64,000 nt of DNA from an uncultured Clostridium sp. (GCA_902490335.1 CABUDL010000001.1:1-64000), one strand, 5' to 3'. Counted from the stretch's first letter, positions 24,054 to 33,536 are shown. Made by a program: numbers and translations. Notes: a model not told the origin generated them from the sequence alone.

Positions 24054-24902
24054 ATGAAAGGTTCGACAAAGCTTTTGATTGTAGCGGCGGCATTGCTGGT
24101 CGCAGGAATTCTTCTAAGCGCTATCGGTTATGGACTGGGTGCGATGACCCTGACCTGGGGAGAGGATGGATTGACCATCGACCCGACCCAAAGGGCAGGA
24201 ATTGGTCTGGCAGAACTGGATTCGCTGGAGGATATCCTTCCTTCCGGCGCGAAAACCGAAATCGACATCCGGCTGGATGGAGCAGTCAAGGAACTGGAGG
24301 TGGAAGGCAGCGTCGGCAGCATCGAGGTGCAGCCGGGAGAGGACTGGTCGCTGGAGGGATACGACCTGACAGCACCGCAGCGGTTGCAGTACCAGTTTTC
24401 AGACGGCAAGCTGACGGTCAGCTATGACCTGTCCAAAATCAAGCCGGATGGCAGGAACCGGCGGGACCGCATCCTTCTGACCTATCCGCAATCGTTGCAG
24501 CTGGATGAATTCATTTTGGACGGTGGTGTCGGAGAAGCGCGCATCCAGAAAATCAGCAGCAAGGAGATGGAGCTGATCGCAGGGGTCGGAAGTGTTGAAG
24601 CGGAGGATGTGCAGGTCAGCGAAAAGCTGGAGGTATACGGCGGGGTCGGAGCGGTTCAGGTCAGCGGCAGCTTCGGCGGAGAAATCGAGCTGAGCGGCGG
24701 CGTGGGTGAAATCAGCCTGACTGTGCAGGGAGCCGAAGAAGACGAGTTTGACTGCCACATCGACAGCGGAGTGGGACAAATCCGTTTTGGCGGCAAAGAT
24801 GTGGGACTGTTGGACGAAGAGTATACTGTTGAACAGGGTCGCGACAAGAGCATCTCGGTGGACGGCGGCGTCGGGGACATCGGGGTTTATTTTGAAAAAT
24901 AG
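24054..24902 (+). CDS. DUF4097 family beta-strand repeat protein
   Basis: 282 aa. An N-terminal membrane anchor (about 6-28) precedes a right-handed beta-solenoid-like domain with repeating GGVGEARI / AGVGSVEAED / GGVGAVQVSG / GGVGEISL / SGVGQIRF / GGVGDIGVYF units, typical of putative adhesins. Third gene of the PadR module, ending in a terminator. Likely an extracytoplasmic component whose amount is set by the PadR repressor. Confidence 0.9.
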   Translation: MKGSTKLLIVAAALLVAGILLSAIGYGLGAMTLTWGEDGLTIDPTQRAGIGLAELDSLEDILPSGAKTEIDIRLDGAVKELEVEGSVGSIEVQPGEDWSLEGYDLTAPQRLQYQFSDGKLTVSYDLSKIKPDGRNRRDRILLTYPQSLQLDEFILDGGVGEARIQKISSKEMELIAGVGSVEAEDVQVSEKLEVYGGVGAVQVSGSFGGEIELSGGVGEISLTVQGAEEDEFDCHIDSGVGQIRFGGKDVGLLDEEYTVEQGRDKSISVDGGVGDIGVYFEK

Positions 24903-24904
24903 GC

Positions 24905-24940
24905 AAAAAGGCAGCAGTCGATTGGACTGCTGCCTTTTTT
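24905..24940 (+). terminator. Terminator of the PadR operon
   Basis: AAAAGGCAGCAGTC / GACTGCTGCCTTTT stem, then T-tract. Confidence 0.92.
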
Positions 24941-25103
24941 GGTGCAGGCAAGGCGGCAAAAAAAGAGGAAAAGTTTTATGAGGAAAGGAAAATCGACCGT
25001 TTAGTTCTTGTCATGACGGTGGAAATGATGGTATGATAATTAGATAAGAAGAAAACAAATCGTTTTGGTTTGATAGATGGAAAATAACAGAGGAGTCATA
25101 GCC

Positions 25104-26426
25104 ATGAAAAAAGTACAGTTTACAGCAGCTCTGCTCGCTTTGATGCTGGCGTTGGGAGGTTGCAGCGGGACCACGGTGGGAGAGTCGCAGTCCGGTCAGC
25201 CCAGCCAGCCGCTGACGGTGGGAGAATCGCAGCAGGAGCGCCCGCTGTCTGCCGAGAGGATTCCGACCGAGCTGGAGGGGGAAGGGGTCTTTGTGGAGCA
25301 TTGGCAGGATTGGGACCGGGAAACGCTGCCTTCGCAATATCTCAGTGAGATGGACGATACCCTTCTGCGTCTGGTTGAACAGGTGCAGAAGGTCAGCGCG
25401 GATACAGAGCCGGCAGATTTGTTCGATGGGATCGAGCACGCAGGCACCAGCCGTCTGCTGCGGGTAGCGCTGGAAAAGACACCGGCAATCGACCTGCAAT
25501 TTCAGATGACCCGCGACAGCGAAGGAAACTTGCAGGCAAAAAGCGACAGCTATCCTGACCATGTGCTGACCAGCCTGCTGCAAAACGAGCAGGAGGAAGG
25601 CAGGGACCTGCGGGAATTTTACTACCAGGAGGATGTAGCGGCGGTGTACAGCCGTCTGTTTGGCTCGGGACGGGCACTCAGCTTCCAGGACCTGTGTCCT
25701 TCCTATTATTATTACGCCCGCGAAGGAGTCTTTGCCCACAAGGGGGATCGCACCCAGACGCAGGTCTGGCCGATGGTGATCCACTACGACGACGGGGAAA
25801 CAACAGCAACCGTTGACCTGCTGCTGACCGAGATACAGGGCAGCGACAAACCGCTGCTGTACCACAAGGCAGAAGGCGGAACGGTTGAGCTGACGGCGGC
25901 AAACTATCAGCAGGAGCTGGAAGGGGAGCCGGTCTACCGCTATACCTTCCAAAAGCAGGGGGAACAACTGATTTTAAGCGGAATCCGCCAGATCGGTGTG
26001 CTTGCAGAAGGCTGCACCGATGTGACTGACGCACCGCTGCCGCTGGAGGAGCAGGGACCGCAGCTGCAAACACCGGAGCGGGTGATGATTTCCTCGGAGG
26101 ATATGCAGCACCAGCTGGACTTGCAGAAGGAATATGAGGAGAGCACCGCAGCGGAGTATCTGATGGAGCTGCTGGGACAGGCACAGCAGGTCAGCAGCGC
26201 CGCAGCCTCTCAGGTGCTGGCAGGCAGCGGTTCCCGCACACTGACCATGACGCTGGGCTATACCGAGGGTCAGGAGGTCGTGCTCAATGTGATGAGTCAG
26301 GGCTATCTGCCCGGTGTGGAAGAAAGCTATATGACCTTCAGCTTAGGTTCAAAGCAATTTGTCCTGCCGCAGGAAAGCTATACCGCTTTTACCAACTGCA
26401 TCAACACCTGCCGGCTGGCACAATAA
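25104..26426 (+). CDS. Lipoprotein of unknown function
   Basis: 440 aa from ATG 25104 behind GAGGAG. Signal peptide MKKVQFTAALLALMLALGG with lipobox LGGC; the mature protein is acidic and Gln/Ser-rich with no domain I recognise. It contains tracts such as SYYYYAREGVFAHKGD. Single-gene unit with its own terminator. A surface-exposed role is the only inference. Confidence 0.8.
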   Translation: MKKVQFTAALLALMLALGGCSGTTVGESQSGQPSQPLTVGESQQERPLSAERIPTELEGEGVFVEHWQDWDRETLPSQYLSEMDDTLLRLVEQVQKVSADTEPADLFDGIEHAGTSRLLRVALEKTPAIDLQFQMTRDSEGNLQAKSDSYPDHVLTSLLQNEQEEGRDLREFYYQEDVAAVYSRLFGSGRALSFQDLCPSYYYYAREGVFAHKGDRTQTQVWPMVIHYDDGETTATVDLLLTEIQGSDKPLLYHKAEGGTVELTAANYQQELEGEPVYRYTFQKQGEQLILSGIRQIGVLAEGCTDVTDAPLPLEEQGPQLQTPERVMISSEDMQHQLDLQKEYEESTAAEYLMELLGQAQQVSSAAASQVLAGSGSRTLTMTLGYTEGQEVVLNVMSQGYLPGVEESYMTFSLGSKQFVLPQESYTAFTNCINTCRLAQ

Positions 26427-26439
26427 GCAAAACATACAA

Positions 26440-26477
26440 AAAAGACCGCAAGGCGCTTTCCGCCTGCGGTCTTTTTC
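26440..26477 (+). terminator. Terminator after the lipoprotein gene
   Basis: AAAGACCGC..GGCG / CGCC.GCGGTCTTT stem with T5. Confidence 0.88.
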
Positions 26478-26599
26478 TGATGTATCAGCCCTGCAATGAC
26501 AGGAAAAGAGAGGGGTTTGTGCAAACTTAACATAAACATAAGCGAAATTTCTTTAAAATGAACGGAATGGTAGAATCGCTTTTTTCGTCAAAAAAACAC

Positions 26600-26628
26600 T
26601 TGCAAACACCGGAGAACTGTTGTATTAT
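26600..26628 (+). promoter_or_regulatory. Promoter of the S10-spc-alpha superoperon
   Basis: TTGCAA, 17-bp spacer, TATTAT (overlapping TATAAT), about 375 bp before rpsJ. Confidence 0.75.
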
Positions 26629-26639
26629 AATTAAGCGTG

Positions 26640-26826
26640 ACTGCACAAGATATGCGTTGAAGCGGGAGGTTGCTATCCCAGAGATAGGTAATTTCCGCCG
26701 AGTATGTCCGATTTTAAACCGGGCGGCTTTATAACACGGAAGTAATTCCAGTCTGACAGACAGTGAAAGCTGTGATTGTCTAAAGTCCCGGGTAAAGCTG
26801 CGTAATGGCAGTTTGCCCGATTTTTT
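26640..26826 (+). promoter_or_regulatory. Structured rpsJ leader with intrinsic terminator (attenuator)
   Basis: The leader folds into a hairpin GCGG..CTATC(CCAGA)GATAG..CCGC (about 26661-26697), a middle hairpin AGACA..TGTCT, and a terminator CGGGTAAAGCTGC / GCAGTTTGCCCG (26789-26819, one bulged A) followed by T6. CCGGG at about 26718 can pair with CCCGG at 26787-26791 and would compete with the terminator stem. This layout fits feedback control of ribosomal protein synthesis. It does not match a leader class I can name. Confidence 0.6.
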
Positions 26827-27002
26827 ATTTAGAAAATCAGGAAACACGCGGAAGCGTGTTCAAAGCATAGACACTCTGCGATTGAGAAATACAGCGGTGT
26901 AGGCAGAAGGTGAGTTTCCACAAAGCACGTTTGAGCGATGGGGAAAACGCAAAAGCCAAAAGACGTCGTCCCACTCAAAAAATGCTTTAAGGAGGCGATG
27001 AT

Positions 27003-27314
27003 GTGGCAGTCAAAGAAAAAATCAGAATCAGACTGAAGGGTTTCGATTATCAGTTGGTAGACTCTTCCGCAGCAAAAATCGTTGAGGTGGTAACAAGAAC
27101 AGGTGCCAGAGTTTCCGGTCCTATTCCGCTGCCAACCGAAAAAGAAATCGTAACCATCCTGCGTGCTGTTCATAAGTACAAGGATTCCCGCGAACAGTTT
27201 GAGATGAGAACCCACAAAAGACTCATTGACGTACTGAGACCAACACAGAAAACAGTAGAGGCTCTCAAAGGTCTTGAGCTCCCTGCAGGCGTAGAAATCG
27301 AAGTAAAACTTTAA
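27003..27314 (+). CDS. rpsJ: 30S ribosomal protein S10
   Basis: 103 aa, GTG start at 27003 behind AAGGAGG. Family sequence throughout (IRIRLKGFDYQLVD ... KRLIDVLRPTQKTVEAL). First gene of the S10 operon; S10 also serves as NusE in antitermination. It sits behind the long attenuator-like leader. Confidence 0.98.
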   Translation: MAVKEKIRIRLKGFDYQLVDSSAAKIVEVVTRTGARVSGPIPLPTEKEIVTILRAVHKYKDSREQFEMRTHKRLIDVLRPTQKTVEALKGLELPAGVEIEVKL

Positions 27315-27452
27315 TCCAAAGTTTTCCACTGAAATTTAGGAGGACGGAAAATCCAGGTCCTCCGGCACTTTTCGAAGAGAAAAGCTGCTTGTCTGCAAAG
27401 GTAATGTTGACAGCACACGCTGCCAACCAATAACCAACAGGAGGTATATACC

Positions 27453-28088
27453 ATGCAAAAATGCATCGTAGGCAAAAAGCTGGGTATGACACAGCTTTTT
27501 GACGAGAATGGAAAATTCATTCCCGTAACAGTAGTTGAAGCTGGTCCTTGTGTCGTCGTTCAGAAAAAGACAATCGAAAACGACGGTTACGAAGCCGTGC
27601 AGATCGGTTTTGGCGAGGTCACAAGCAAACACGTAAACAAACCCCTTCAGGGCCACTTCGCAAAGAGCGACGTTGCTATGAAGAAGGTGCTCAGAGAGTT
27701 CAGACTCGATGATTGCGCTGCACTGAATGTCGGCGATCTCATCAAAGCGGACGTCTTCGCAAACGGCGACAAAGTTGACGTATGCGGCACCTCTAAGGGT
27801 AAAGGTTACGCCGGCACAATTAAACGTTACGGCAACCGCAGCCTCAAAGCTACCCACGGTACCGGCCCAGTCGGCAACCACGCAGGTTCCAACGGCGCTT
27901 GTTCCGACCCTTCCCGTGTATTCAAGGGCAAAGGCCTGCCAGGCCACATGGGTGCTGAAAGAGTTACAGTTCAGAACCTCGAAATCGTTAAAGTTGACGT
28001 TGAAAACAATCTTATCGCAATCAAGGGTGCTATTCCGGGTGCTAAAAACGGCGTAGTATACATCACTGACAGCGTTAAGATGGCCTAA
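27453..28088 (+). CDS. rplC: 50S ribosomal protein L3
   Basis: 211 aa, start behind CAGGAGG. N-terminus MQKCIVGKKLGMTQLFDENG and the glycine-rich loop GTGPVGNHAGSNGACSDPSR that reaches the peptidyl transferase centre identify L3. A 138-bp gap to rpsJ holds no gene. Confidence 0.98.
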   Translation: MQKCIVGKKLGMTQLFDENGKFIPVTVVEAGPCVVVQKKTIENDGYEAVQIGFGEVTSKHVNKPLQGHFAKSDVAMKKVLREFRLDDCAALNVGDLIKADVFANGDKVDVCGTSKGKGYAGTIKRYGNRSLKATHGTGPVGNHAGSNGACSDPSRVFKGKGLPGHMGAERVTVQNLEIVKVDVENNLIAIKGAIPGAKNGVVYITDSVKMA

Positions 28089-28105
28089 GGAAAGGAGGAA
28101 ACACG

Positions 28106-28729
28106 ATGCCACAGGTTACTGTATTTGATATGACCGGCAAGAGCGTTGGTGAAATGACCCTCTCCGATGCCATCTTCGGAATCGAACCAAACACTTCCGT
28201 TATGCACGCTGCAGTAGTAAACTACCTTGCAAATCAGCGTCAGGGCACACAGTCCACCCTTACCCGTTCCGAGGTTTCCGGCGGCGGCCGCAAACCATGG
28301 AAACAGAAGGGCACTGGTCGTGCAAGACAGGGCTCTACCAGAGCTCCACAGTGGACACACGGCGGTATCGCTCTGGGTCCTAAGCCAAGAGATTACAGCT
28401 ACGAGCTGCCAAAAAAAGTAAAGAGACTTGCTCTGAAGTCCGCATTCTCCACCAAGGTTGCTGACAACGACCTGATCGTTGTTGACAACATCGCAGTAGA
28501 AGGTTTCAAAACCAAAGCGGTTGTAGAGATGCTTTCCAAACTGGGTGCAGACAAAAAAGCACTCATCGTAATGCCAGAGCTTGACCAGAAACTGATCAAG
28601 AGCGCTGCAAACATCCCGGGTGTTAAAACTGCGCTGGTAAACACCATCAACGTTTATGACATCCTCAACTGCGACAAGTTCATCGTTGCAAAGGGTGCGC
28701 TCGAGAAGATCGAGGAGGTGTACGCATAA
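28106..28729 (+). CDS. rplD: 50S ribosomal protein L4
   Basis: 207 aa. The tunnel-lining loop GGGRKPWKQKGTGRARQGSTR is present, which is the region where macrolide-resistance changes occur; it looks wild type. Its stop overlaps the rplW start by one base. Confidence 0.98.
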   Translation: MPQVTVFDMTGKSVGEMTLSDAIFGIEPNTSVMHAAVVNYLANQRQGTQSTLTRSEVSGGGRKPWKQKGTGRARQGSTRAPQWTHGGIALGPKPRDYSYELPKKVKRLALKSAFSTKVADNDLIVVDNIAVEGFKTKAVVEMLSKLGADKKALIVMPELDQKLIKSAANIPGVKTALVNTINVYDILNCDKFIVAKGALEKIEEVYA

Positions 28730-29022
28730 TGAAAACTGCACACGACATCATCCTGAAGCCTGTTATCACCGAGGCTAGCATGCAGGGAATTGCAAACAAA
28801 AAGTACACCTTCAAGGTTGCTAAGGATGCAAATAAAATCGAAATCGCAAAAGCAGTTGCAGAACTGTTTGGCGTAAAGGTTGCCAAGGTTAACACTATGA
28901 ACGTTAACGGCAGATACAGACGCCAGGGTCTCAACAGCGGCTACACCGCTGACTGGAAAAAAGCGATTGTAACCCTGACAGAGGATTCCAAGAGCATCGA
29001 GTTCTTCGATTCCATGATGTAA
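28729..29022 (+). CDS. rplW: 50S ribosomal protein L23
   Basis: 97 aa beginning MKTAHDIILKPVITEASM. Binds at the exit tunnel and docks trigger factor and SRP. Starts at TAATGA overlapping the rplD stop. Confidence 0.98.
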   Translation: MKTAHDIILKPVITEASMQGIANKKYTFKVAKDANKIEIAKAVAELFGVKVAKVNTMNVNGRYRRQGLNSGYTADWKKAIVTLTEDSKSIEFFDSMM

Positions 29023-29103
29023 TTGCCCGAAGGATAATCCTTCCCGAAGTTATGTATGGGACAACAAAAGTGTCCCGCGAAAACGCACAAGGAGAGTGAA
29101 ACC

Positions 29104-29937
29104 ATGGCTATTAAATTTTACAAGCCAACGACATCCGGCAGACGTCAGATGACTACTACTGACTACTCCGAGCTGTCCAAGGTTGCTCCTGAAAGAAGCC
29201 TGCTGGCTCCTCTGAAAAAGAATTCAGGACGTAACAGCTACGGTAGAATCACTGTTCGCCACCGTGGCGGCGGCAACAGAAGAAAATACCGCATCATAGA
29301 TTTCAAACGTAACAAGATCGACATGCCTGCAACCGTACTCACCCTCGAGTACGACCCGAACCGTTCGGCTCACATCGCACTGGTACAGTACGAAGACGGC
29401 GAGAAGAGATACATCATCGCTCCTAACGGACTGAAGGTTGGCGACGTGATCGAATCCGGCGCAAAAGCAGACATCAAGACCGGTAACGCACTGCCTCTGG
29501 CAAACATTCCGGTTGGTACCTTCATCCACAACGTTGAGCTTTACCCAGGCAAGGGCGCACAGCTTGCTCGTGCAGCCGGTATCATGGCTCAGCTGATGGC
29601 AAAAGAAGGCAACCAGGCACTGATCAGACTGCCATCCGGCGAGCTGAGAAACGTACCTGTAAACTGCATGGCGACCGTTGGCCAGGTAGGCAACATCGAC
29701 CATGAAAACGTATCGATTGGTAAAGCTGGCCGTAAACGCCACATGGGCTGGAGACCGACCGTACGCGGCTCGGTAATGAACCCATGCGACCATCCACACG
29801 GTGGTGGTGAAGGTAAATCCCCAGTCGGCCGTCCAGGCCCTGTTACTCCTTGGGGCAAACCTGCTCTTGGCTATAAGACCAGAAAGAAGAGCAACCGCTC
29901 CGACAAGTACATTGTCAAACGCCGCAACGACAAGTAA
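29104..29937 (+). CDS. rplB: 50S ribosomal protein L2
   Basis: 277 aa from ATG 29104 behind AAGGAGAG; the earlier in-frame ATG at 29056 would add a non-conserved extension. Contains the peptidyl-transferase-proximal motif NPCDHPHGGGEG with the conserved His. Confidence 0.98.
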   Translation: MAIKFYKPTTSGRRQMTTTDYSELSKVAPERSLLAPLKKNSGRNSYGRITVRHRGGGNRRKYRIIDFKRNKIDMPATVLTLEYDPNRSAHIALVQYEDGEKRYIIAPNGLKVGDVIESGAKADIKTGNALPLANIPVGTFIHNVELYPGKGAQLARAAGIMAQLMAKEGNQALIRLPSGELRNVPVNCMATVGQVGNIDHENVSIGKAGRKRHMGWRPTVRGSVMNPCDHPHGGGEGKSPVGRPGPVTPWGKPALGYKTRKKSNRSDKYIVKRRNDK

Positions 29938-29961
29938 TGCAGGCTGAAAGGAGACGTACTA

Positions 29962-30237
29962 ATGGGTAGAAGTATTAAAAAGGGACCTTTTGTGCAGCCT
30001 GTACTGCTGAAAAGGGTAAAGGAAATGAACGCTGCCGGTGAAAAGAGAGTTCTGAAAACCTGGAGCCGTTCTTCCACCATTTTCCCTGATTTCGTTGGAC
30101 ATACATTCGCAGTTCATGACGGTCGCAAACACGTTCCGGTTTATGTAACCGAGGATATGGTTGGACACAAACTGGGAGAATTTGCTCCTACAAGAACCTA
30201 TAGAGGCCACGCCGGCGCCAAGAAATCCGGTAACTAA
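29962..30237 (+). CDS. rpsS: 30S ribosomal protein S19
   Basis: 91 aa with MGRSIKKGPFVQPVLLKRV and the C-terminal EFAPTRTYRGHAGAKKSGN. Standard gene of the S10 operon. Confidence 0.98.
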   Translation: MGRSIKKGPFVQPVLLKRVKEMNAAGEKRVLKTWSRSSTIFPDFVGHTFAVHDGRKHVPVYVTEDMVGHKLGEFAPTRTYRGHAGAKKSGN

Positions 30238-30262
30238 GCAAAGGCCGAGAGGAGGATAACAA

Positions 30263-30598
30263 ATGGAAGCAAGGGCTTACCTGAAATATGCCCGTATTGC
30301 ACCACGTAAAGTGCAGATCGTGCTTGATCTGATCAGAAACAAGCCGACAAAATTAGCTTTGGCTATTCTGAAGCACACTCCAAAGGCCGCATGCGAGCCG
30401 GTTGAGAAGCTTCTGAAATCCGCAATCGCTAACGCAGAAAACAACCACAGCATGGACGTTAACAACCTCTATGTTGCAGAGTGTTTTGTTGGCGAAGGTC
30501 CTACACTCAAAAGAGTAAGACCAAGAGCACAGGGCAGAGCATTTAGAGTATTCAAGAGAACTTCGAACATCACGATCGTTCTCAAAGAAAAGGAATAG
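30263..30598 (+). CDS. rplV: 50S ribosomal protein L22
   Basis: 111 aa; MEARAYLKYARIAPRKVQIVLDLI start and the tunnel hairpin around RVRPRAQGRAFRVFKR. Normal length. Confidence 0.98.
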   Translation: MEARAYLKYARIAPRKVQIVLDLIRNKPTKLALAILKHTPKAACEPVEKLLKSAIANAENNHSMDVNNLYVAECFVGEGPTLKRVRPRAQGRAFRVFKRTSNITIVLKEKE

Positions 30599-30617
30599 CC
30601 AAAGGAGGAGGTAAACT

Positions 30618-31304
30618 ATGGGACAAAAGGTTAATCCACACGGCCTTCGCGTCGGTGTTATCAAAGATTGGGATTCCCGCTGGTTTGCTAAGGACGACGC
30701 TTTTGGCGATATCCTGGTAGAGGACTACAATCTGCGTAAGTTCCTGAAAAACAGCCTGCAGCTGGCAGGTGTACCACGCATCGAGATCGAGCGTGACGCA
30801 ACCAAGGTAAGAATCCACATCCACTGTGCAAAACCAGGTATGGTTATCGGTAAAGGCGGAGCTGAAATCGAAAAGCTGCGCGCACAGTGCGAAAAGATCA
30901 TCAACAAGGATAAAGAGGTACCTGCAAAGGTATTCATCAACATTGTTGAAGTGAAGCAGCCAGACAAGGACGCACAGCTCGTTGCAGAAAACATTGCTTC
31001 CCAGCTGGAAAGACGTATCTCTTTCCGCCGCGCAATGAAACAGTGCATCGGACGTACCATGAAACTGGGTGCACAGGGTATCAAAGTTCAGGTTTCCGGC
31101 CGTCTGGGCGGAGCTGAAATCGCAAGAAGCGAACATTATCATGAAGGAACCATTCCGCTGCAGACACTGCGTGCTGACATCGACTATGGTTTCGCAGAGG
31201 CTAACACCACTTACGGCAAAATCGGCGTCAAGGTTTGGATCTACGCCGGAGAGGTTCTCCAGGCAGTAAAGAGACAGCCTCGTAAGGAAGGAGGCAAAAA
31301 CTAA
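30618..31304 (+). CDS. rpsC: 30S ribosomal protein S3
   Basis: 228 aa with the KH-domain GMVIGKGGAEIEKL and C-terminal domain SGRLGGAEIARSE. Its stop overlaps the rplP start by one base. Confidence 0.98.
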   Translation: MGQKVNPHGLRVGVIKDWDSRWFAKDDAFGDILVEDYNLRKFLKNSLQLAGVPRIEIERDATKVRIHIHCAKPGMVIGKGGAEIEKLRAQCEKIINKDKEVPAKVFINIVEVKQPDKDAQLVAENIASQLERRISFRRAMKQCIGRTMKLGAQGIKVQVSGRLGGAEIARSEHYHEGTIPLQTLRADIDYGFAEANTTYGKIGVKVWIYAGEVLQAVKRQPRKEGGKN

Positions 31305-31729
31305 TGCTTCTCCCAAAGAGAGTTAAATACCGCAGACAGCACAGAGGCCGCATGAAAGGTGCTGCACACAAGGGCAACTATGTTGCTTACGGCGATTTCG
31401 GCCTGCAGGCTTTGGAGCCGTCCTGGATCACTTCCAACCAGATCGAAGCTGCTCGTATTGCAATGACACGTTACATCAAACGTGGCGGTCAGGTATGGAT
31501 CAAGATCTTCCCACACAAACCAATCACTGAAAAGCCAGCTGAAACCCGAATGGGTTCCGGTAAAGGTAGCCCGGAGTACTGGGTAGCAGTTGTTAAGCCA
31601 GGCACCGTTATGTTTGAAATCGGTGGCGTATCCGAAGAGCTTGCTCGTGAGGCTATGCGTCTGGCAATGTACAAACTGCCAATCAAGTGCAAATTCATCA
31701 AGAAAGAAGAAAAGGAGTGTGAAAAGTAA
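31304..31729 (+). CDS. rplP: 50S ribosomal protein L16
   Basis: 141 aa, MLLPKRVKYRRQHRGRMKG start and GSGKGSPEYWVAVVKPG. Coupled to rpsC and rpmC by one-base overlaps. Confidence 0.98.
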   Translation: MLLPKRVKYRRQHRGRMKGAAHKGNYVAYGDFGLQALEPSWITSNQIEAARIAMTRYIKRGGQVWIKIFPHKPITEKPAETRMGSGKGSPEYWVAVVKPGTVMFEIGGVSEELAREAMRLAMYKLPIKCKFIKKEEKECEK

Positions 31730-31929
31730 TGAAAGCTGTTGAGATCAGAAACTTGTCTGAAAAAGAACTTTCCGAGAAGCTTGTAGACTTGAAGGCTGAG
31801 CTTTTCCACCTCCGCTTCCAGCACGCCATTAACCAGCTTGAGAATCCGAAGAGAATTAAGGCAGTTAAAAAAGATATTGCCAGAATTTCCACGATTATCA
31901 AGGAAAACGCAATGAAGAACGCGCAGTAA
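31729..31929 (+). CDS. rpmC: 50S ribosomal protein L29
   Basis: 66 aa helical protein, MKAVEIRNLSEKELSEKLVD ... NPKRIKAVKKDIARI. Coupled to rplP. Confidence 0.97.
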   Translation: MKAVEIRNLSEKELSEKLVDLKAELFHLRFQHAINQLENPKRIKAVKKDIARISTIIKENAMKNAQ

Positions 31930-31950
31930 TTCTTGGAAGGAGGACGCAAG

Positions 31951-32208
31951 GTGGACGAAAGAAACCTTAGAAAAACAAGGGTCGGCACCGTTGTCAGCAA
32001 CAAGATGGACAAGACCGTTGTAGTTGCGATCAAAGATAACGTAAAACACCCTCTTTACAAAAAGATCATGAAACGTACCGTTAAGTTTAAGGCTCATGAC
32101 GAAGAAAACGCATGCGGCATTGGCGATAAGGTACAGGTTATGGAGACTCGCCCTCTGTCCAAGGACAAACACTGGAGAGTAGTCGAGATCATCGAAAAAG
32201 CAAAATAA
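31951..32208 (+). CDS. rpsQ: 30S ribosomal protein S17
   Basis: 85 aa from a GTG at 31951 behind AAGGAGG; the ATG at 31933 lies upstream of the ribosome-binding site and is rejected. Conserved KTRVGTVVSNKMDKTVVV. Confidence 0.97.
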   Translation: MDERNLRKTRVGTVVSNKMDKTVVVAIKDNVKHPLYKKIMKRTVKFKAHDEENACGIGDKVQVMETRPLSKDKHWRVVEIIEKAK

Positions 32209-32278
32209 TTAAGATTATCTTGCAAAGTTTTCTGAATAGATATTTGATTTCAGTACAACCGAAAGGAGGGGACGCACT

Positions 32279-32647
32279 GTGATACAGATGCAGACCTATC
32301 TGAAAGTTGCCGACAATACCGGAGCGAAAGAACTCATGTGCATCCGTGTTCTGGGTGGTTCTAGACGCAGATACGCAAACATCGGCGATGTTGTTGTTGC
32401 TTCCGTTAAAAAAGCTGCTCCAGGCGGTATGGTTAAAAAAGGCGACGTTGTTAAAGCAGTTATCGTTCGTTCCGTTAAAGGTGTAAGACGTGAAGACGGC
32501 ACTTATATCCGCTTTGACGAGAACGCAGCTGTTATTGTAAAAGAAGATAAAAATCCAAGGGGCACACGTATTTTTGGCCCAGTGGCGAGAGAACTGAGAG
32601 ATAAAGATTACCTCAAGATTCTCAGCCTCGCCCCAGAGGTTCTTTAG
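32279..32647 (+). CDS. rplN: 50S ribosomal protein L14
   Basis: 122 aa with GTG start at 32279 behind AAAGGAGGGG, giving the standard length; MIQMQTYLKVADNTGAKEL and GPVARELRDKDYLKILSLAPEVL are conserved. First gene of the spc block; the 70-bp gap before it may mark the old operon border. Confidence 0.97.
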   Translation: MIQMQTYLKVADNTGAKELMCIRVLGGSRRRYANIGDVVVASVKKAAPGGMVKKGDVVKAVIVRSVKGVRREDGTYIRFDENAAVIVKEDKNPRGTRIFGPVARELRDKDYLKILSLAPEVL

Positions 32648-32660
32648 GAGGTGCTCAAGA

Positions 32661-32981
32661 ATGAACGTACACGTTAAAACAGGTGACACCGTTGTTATCC
32701 TGTCTGGTAAAGATAAGGGTAAAAAAGGCAAAGTTTTGGCGGTAAGCCCAAAAGAAGGCAAGGTCATCGTCGAAGGTTGCAACATGATCAAAAAGCATGT
32801 AAAACCTCGCCGTATGGGCGAGCAGGGCGGTATCGTTGACGCTGAAGGCGCAATGTATTCTTCCAAAGTAATGCTCGTTTGCCCGAAATGCGGTAAGCCA
32901 ACAAGAGTTGCTCACAAGATTCTGGCAGACGGCACAAAAGCTCGCCTTTGCAAAAACAACGATTGTGGCGAAACATTCTAA
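32661..32981 (+). CDS. rplX: 50S ribosomal protein L24
   Basis: 106 aa with a KOW motif (KTGDTVVILSGKDKGKKGKVL) and a C-terminal CPKCGKPTRVAHK ... LCKNNDCGE zinc-ribbon-like Cys pattern seen in some Firmicutes L24. Confidence 0.97.
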   Translation: MNVHVKTGDTVVILSGKDKGKKGKVLAVSPKEGKVIVEGCNMIKKHVKPRRMGEQGGIVDAEGAMYSSKVMLVCPKCGKPTRVAHKILADGTKARLCKNNDCGETF

Positions 32982-32996
32982 TTAGGAGGAGAAAAC

Positions 32997-33536
32997 ATGG
33001 CAAAGCTTAAAGAGACCTATGTTAAAGATATAGCGCCAGCTTTGTACAAAAAGTTTGGCTATAAAAGCGTCATGCAGATTCCTAAGCTGGATAAGGTAGT
33101 CGTAAACGTTGGCTGTGGCGAGGCTAGAGACAACCATAAGATTATCGATGCAATCATGACAGACCTGGCTACCATCACCGGTCAGAAGGCTGTTCCTTGT
33201 GCAGCAAAGAAATCCGTTGCGAACTTCAAACTTCGTGAAGGCATGGTTATCGGCGCAAAAGTAACCCTGAGAGGCGAGGTTATGTACGAGTTTGTTGACA
33301 GACTCTTCAACATTGCCCTGCCACGCGTAAGAGACTTCAGAGGAATCAATCCAAACGGTTTTGACGGCCGCGGCAACTACAGCCTGGGTCTGAAAGAACA
33401 GCTGATCTTCCCTGAGATCGAGTACGACAAAATCGATAAGGTTCGCGGTATGGACATTGCGTTCGTAACAACCGCAAAAACAGACGAGGAATCCCGCGAG
33501 CTGCTCACTCTGATGGGCGCTCCGTTCGCGAAGTAA
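32997..33536 (+). CDS. rplE: 50S ribosomal protein L5
   Basis: 179 aa; binds 5S rRNA. Contains LREGMVIGAKVTLRG and FRGINPNGFDGRGNYSLG. Start behind AGGAGG. Confidence 0.98.
   Translation: MAKLKETYVKDIAPALYKKFGYKSVMQIPKLDKVVVNVGCGEARDNHKIIDAIMTDLATITGQKAVPCAAKKSVANFKLREGMVIGAKVTLRGEVMYEFVDRLFNIALPRVRDFRGINPNGFDGRGNYSLGLKEQLIFPEIEYDKIDKVRGMDIAFVTTAKTDEESRELLTLMGAPFAK

Noticed and set aside
26527..26847. 106-aa minus-strand ORF in the rpsJ leader
   Set aside because: Covers promoter and structured leader; no Shine-Dalgarno site or family resemblance.
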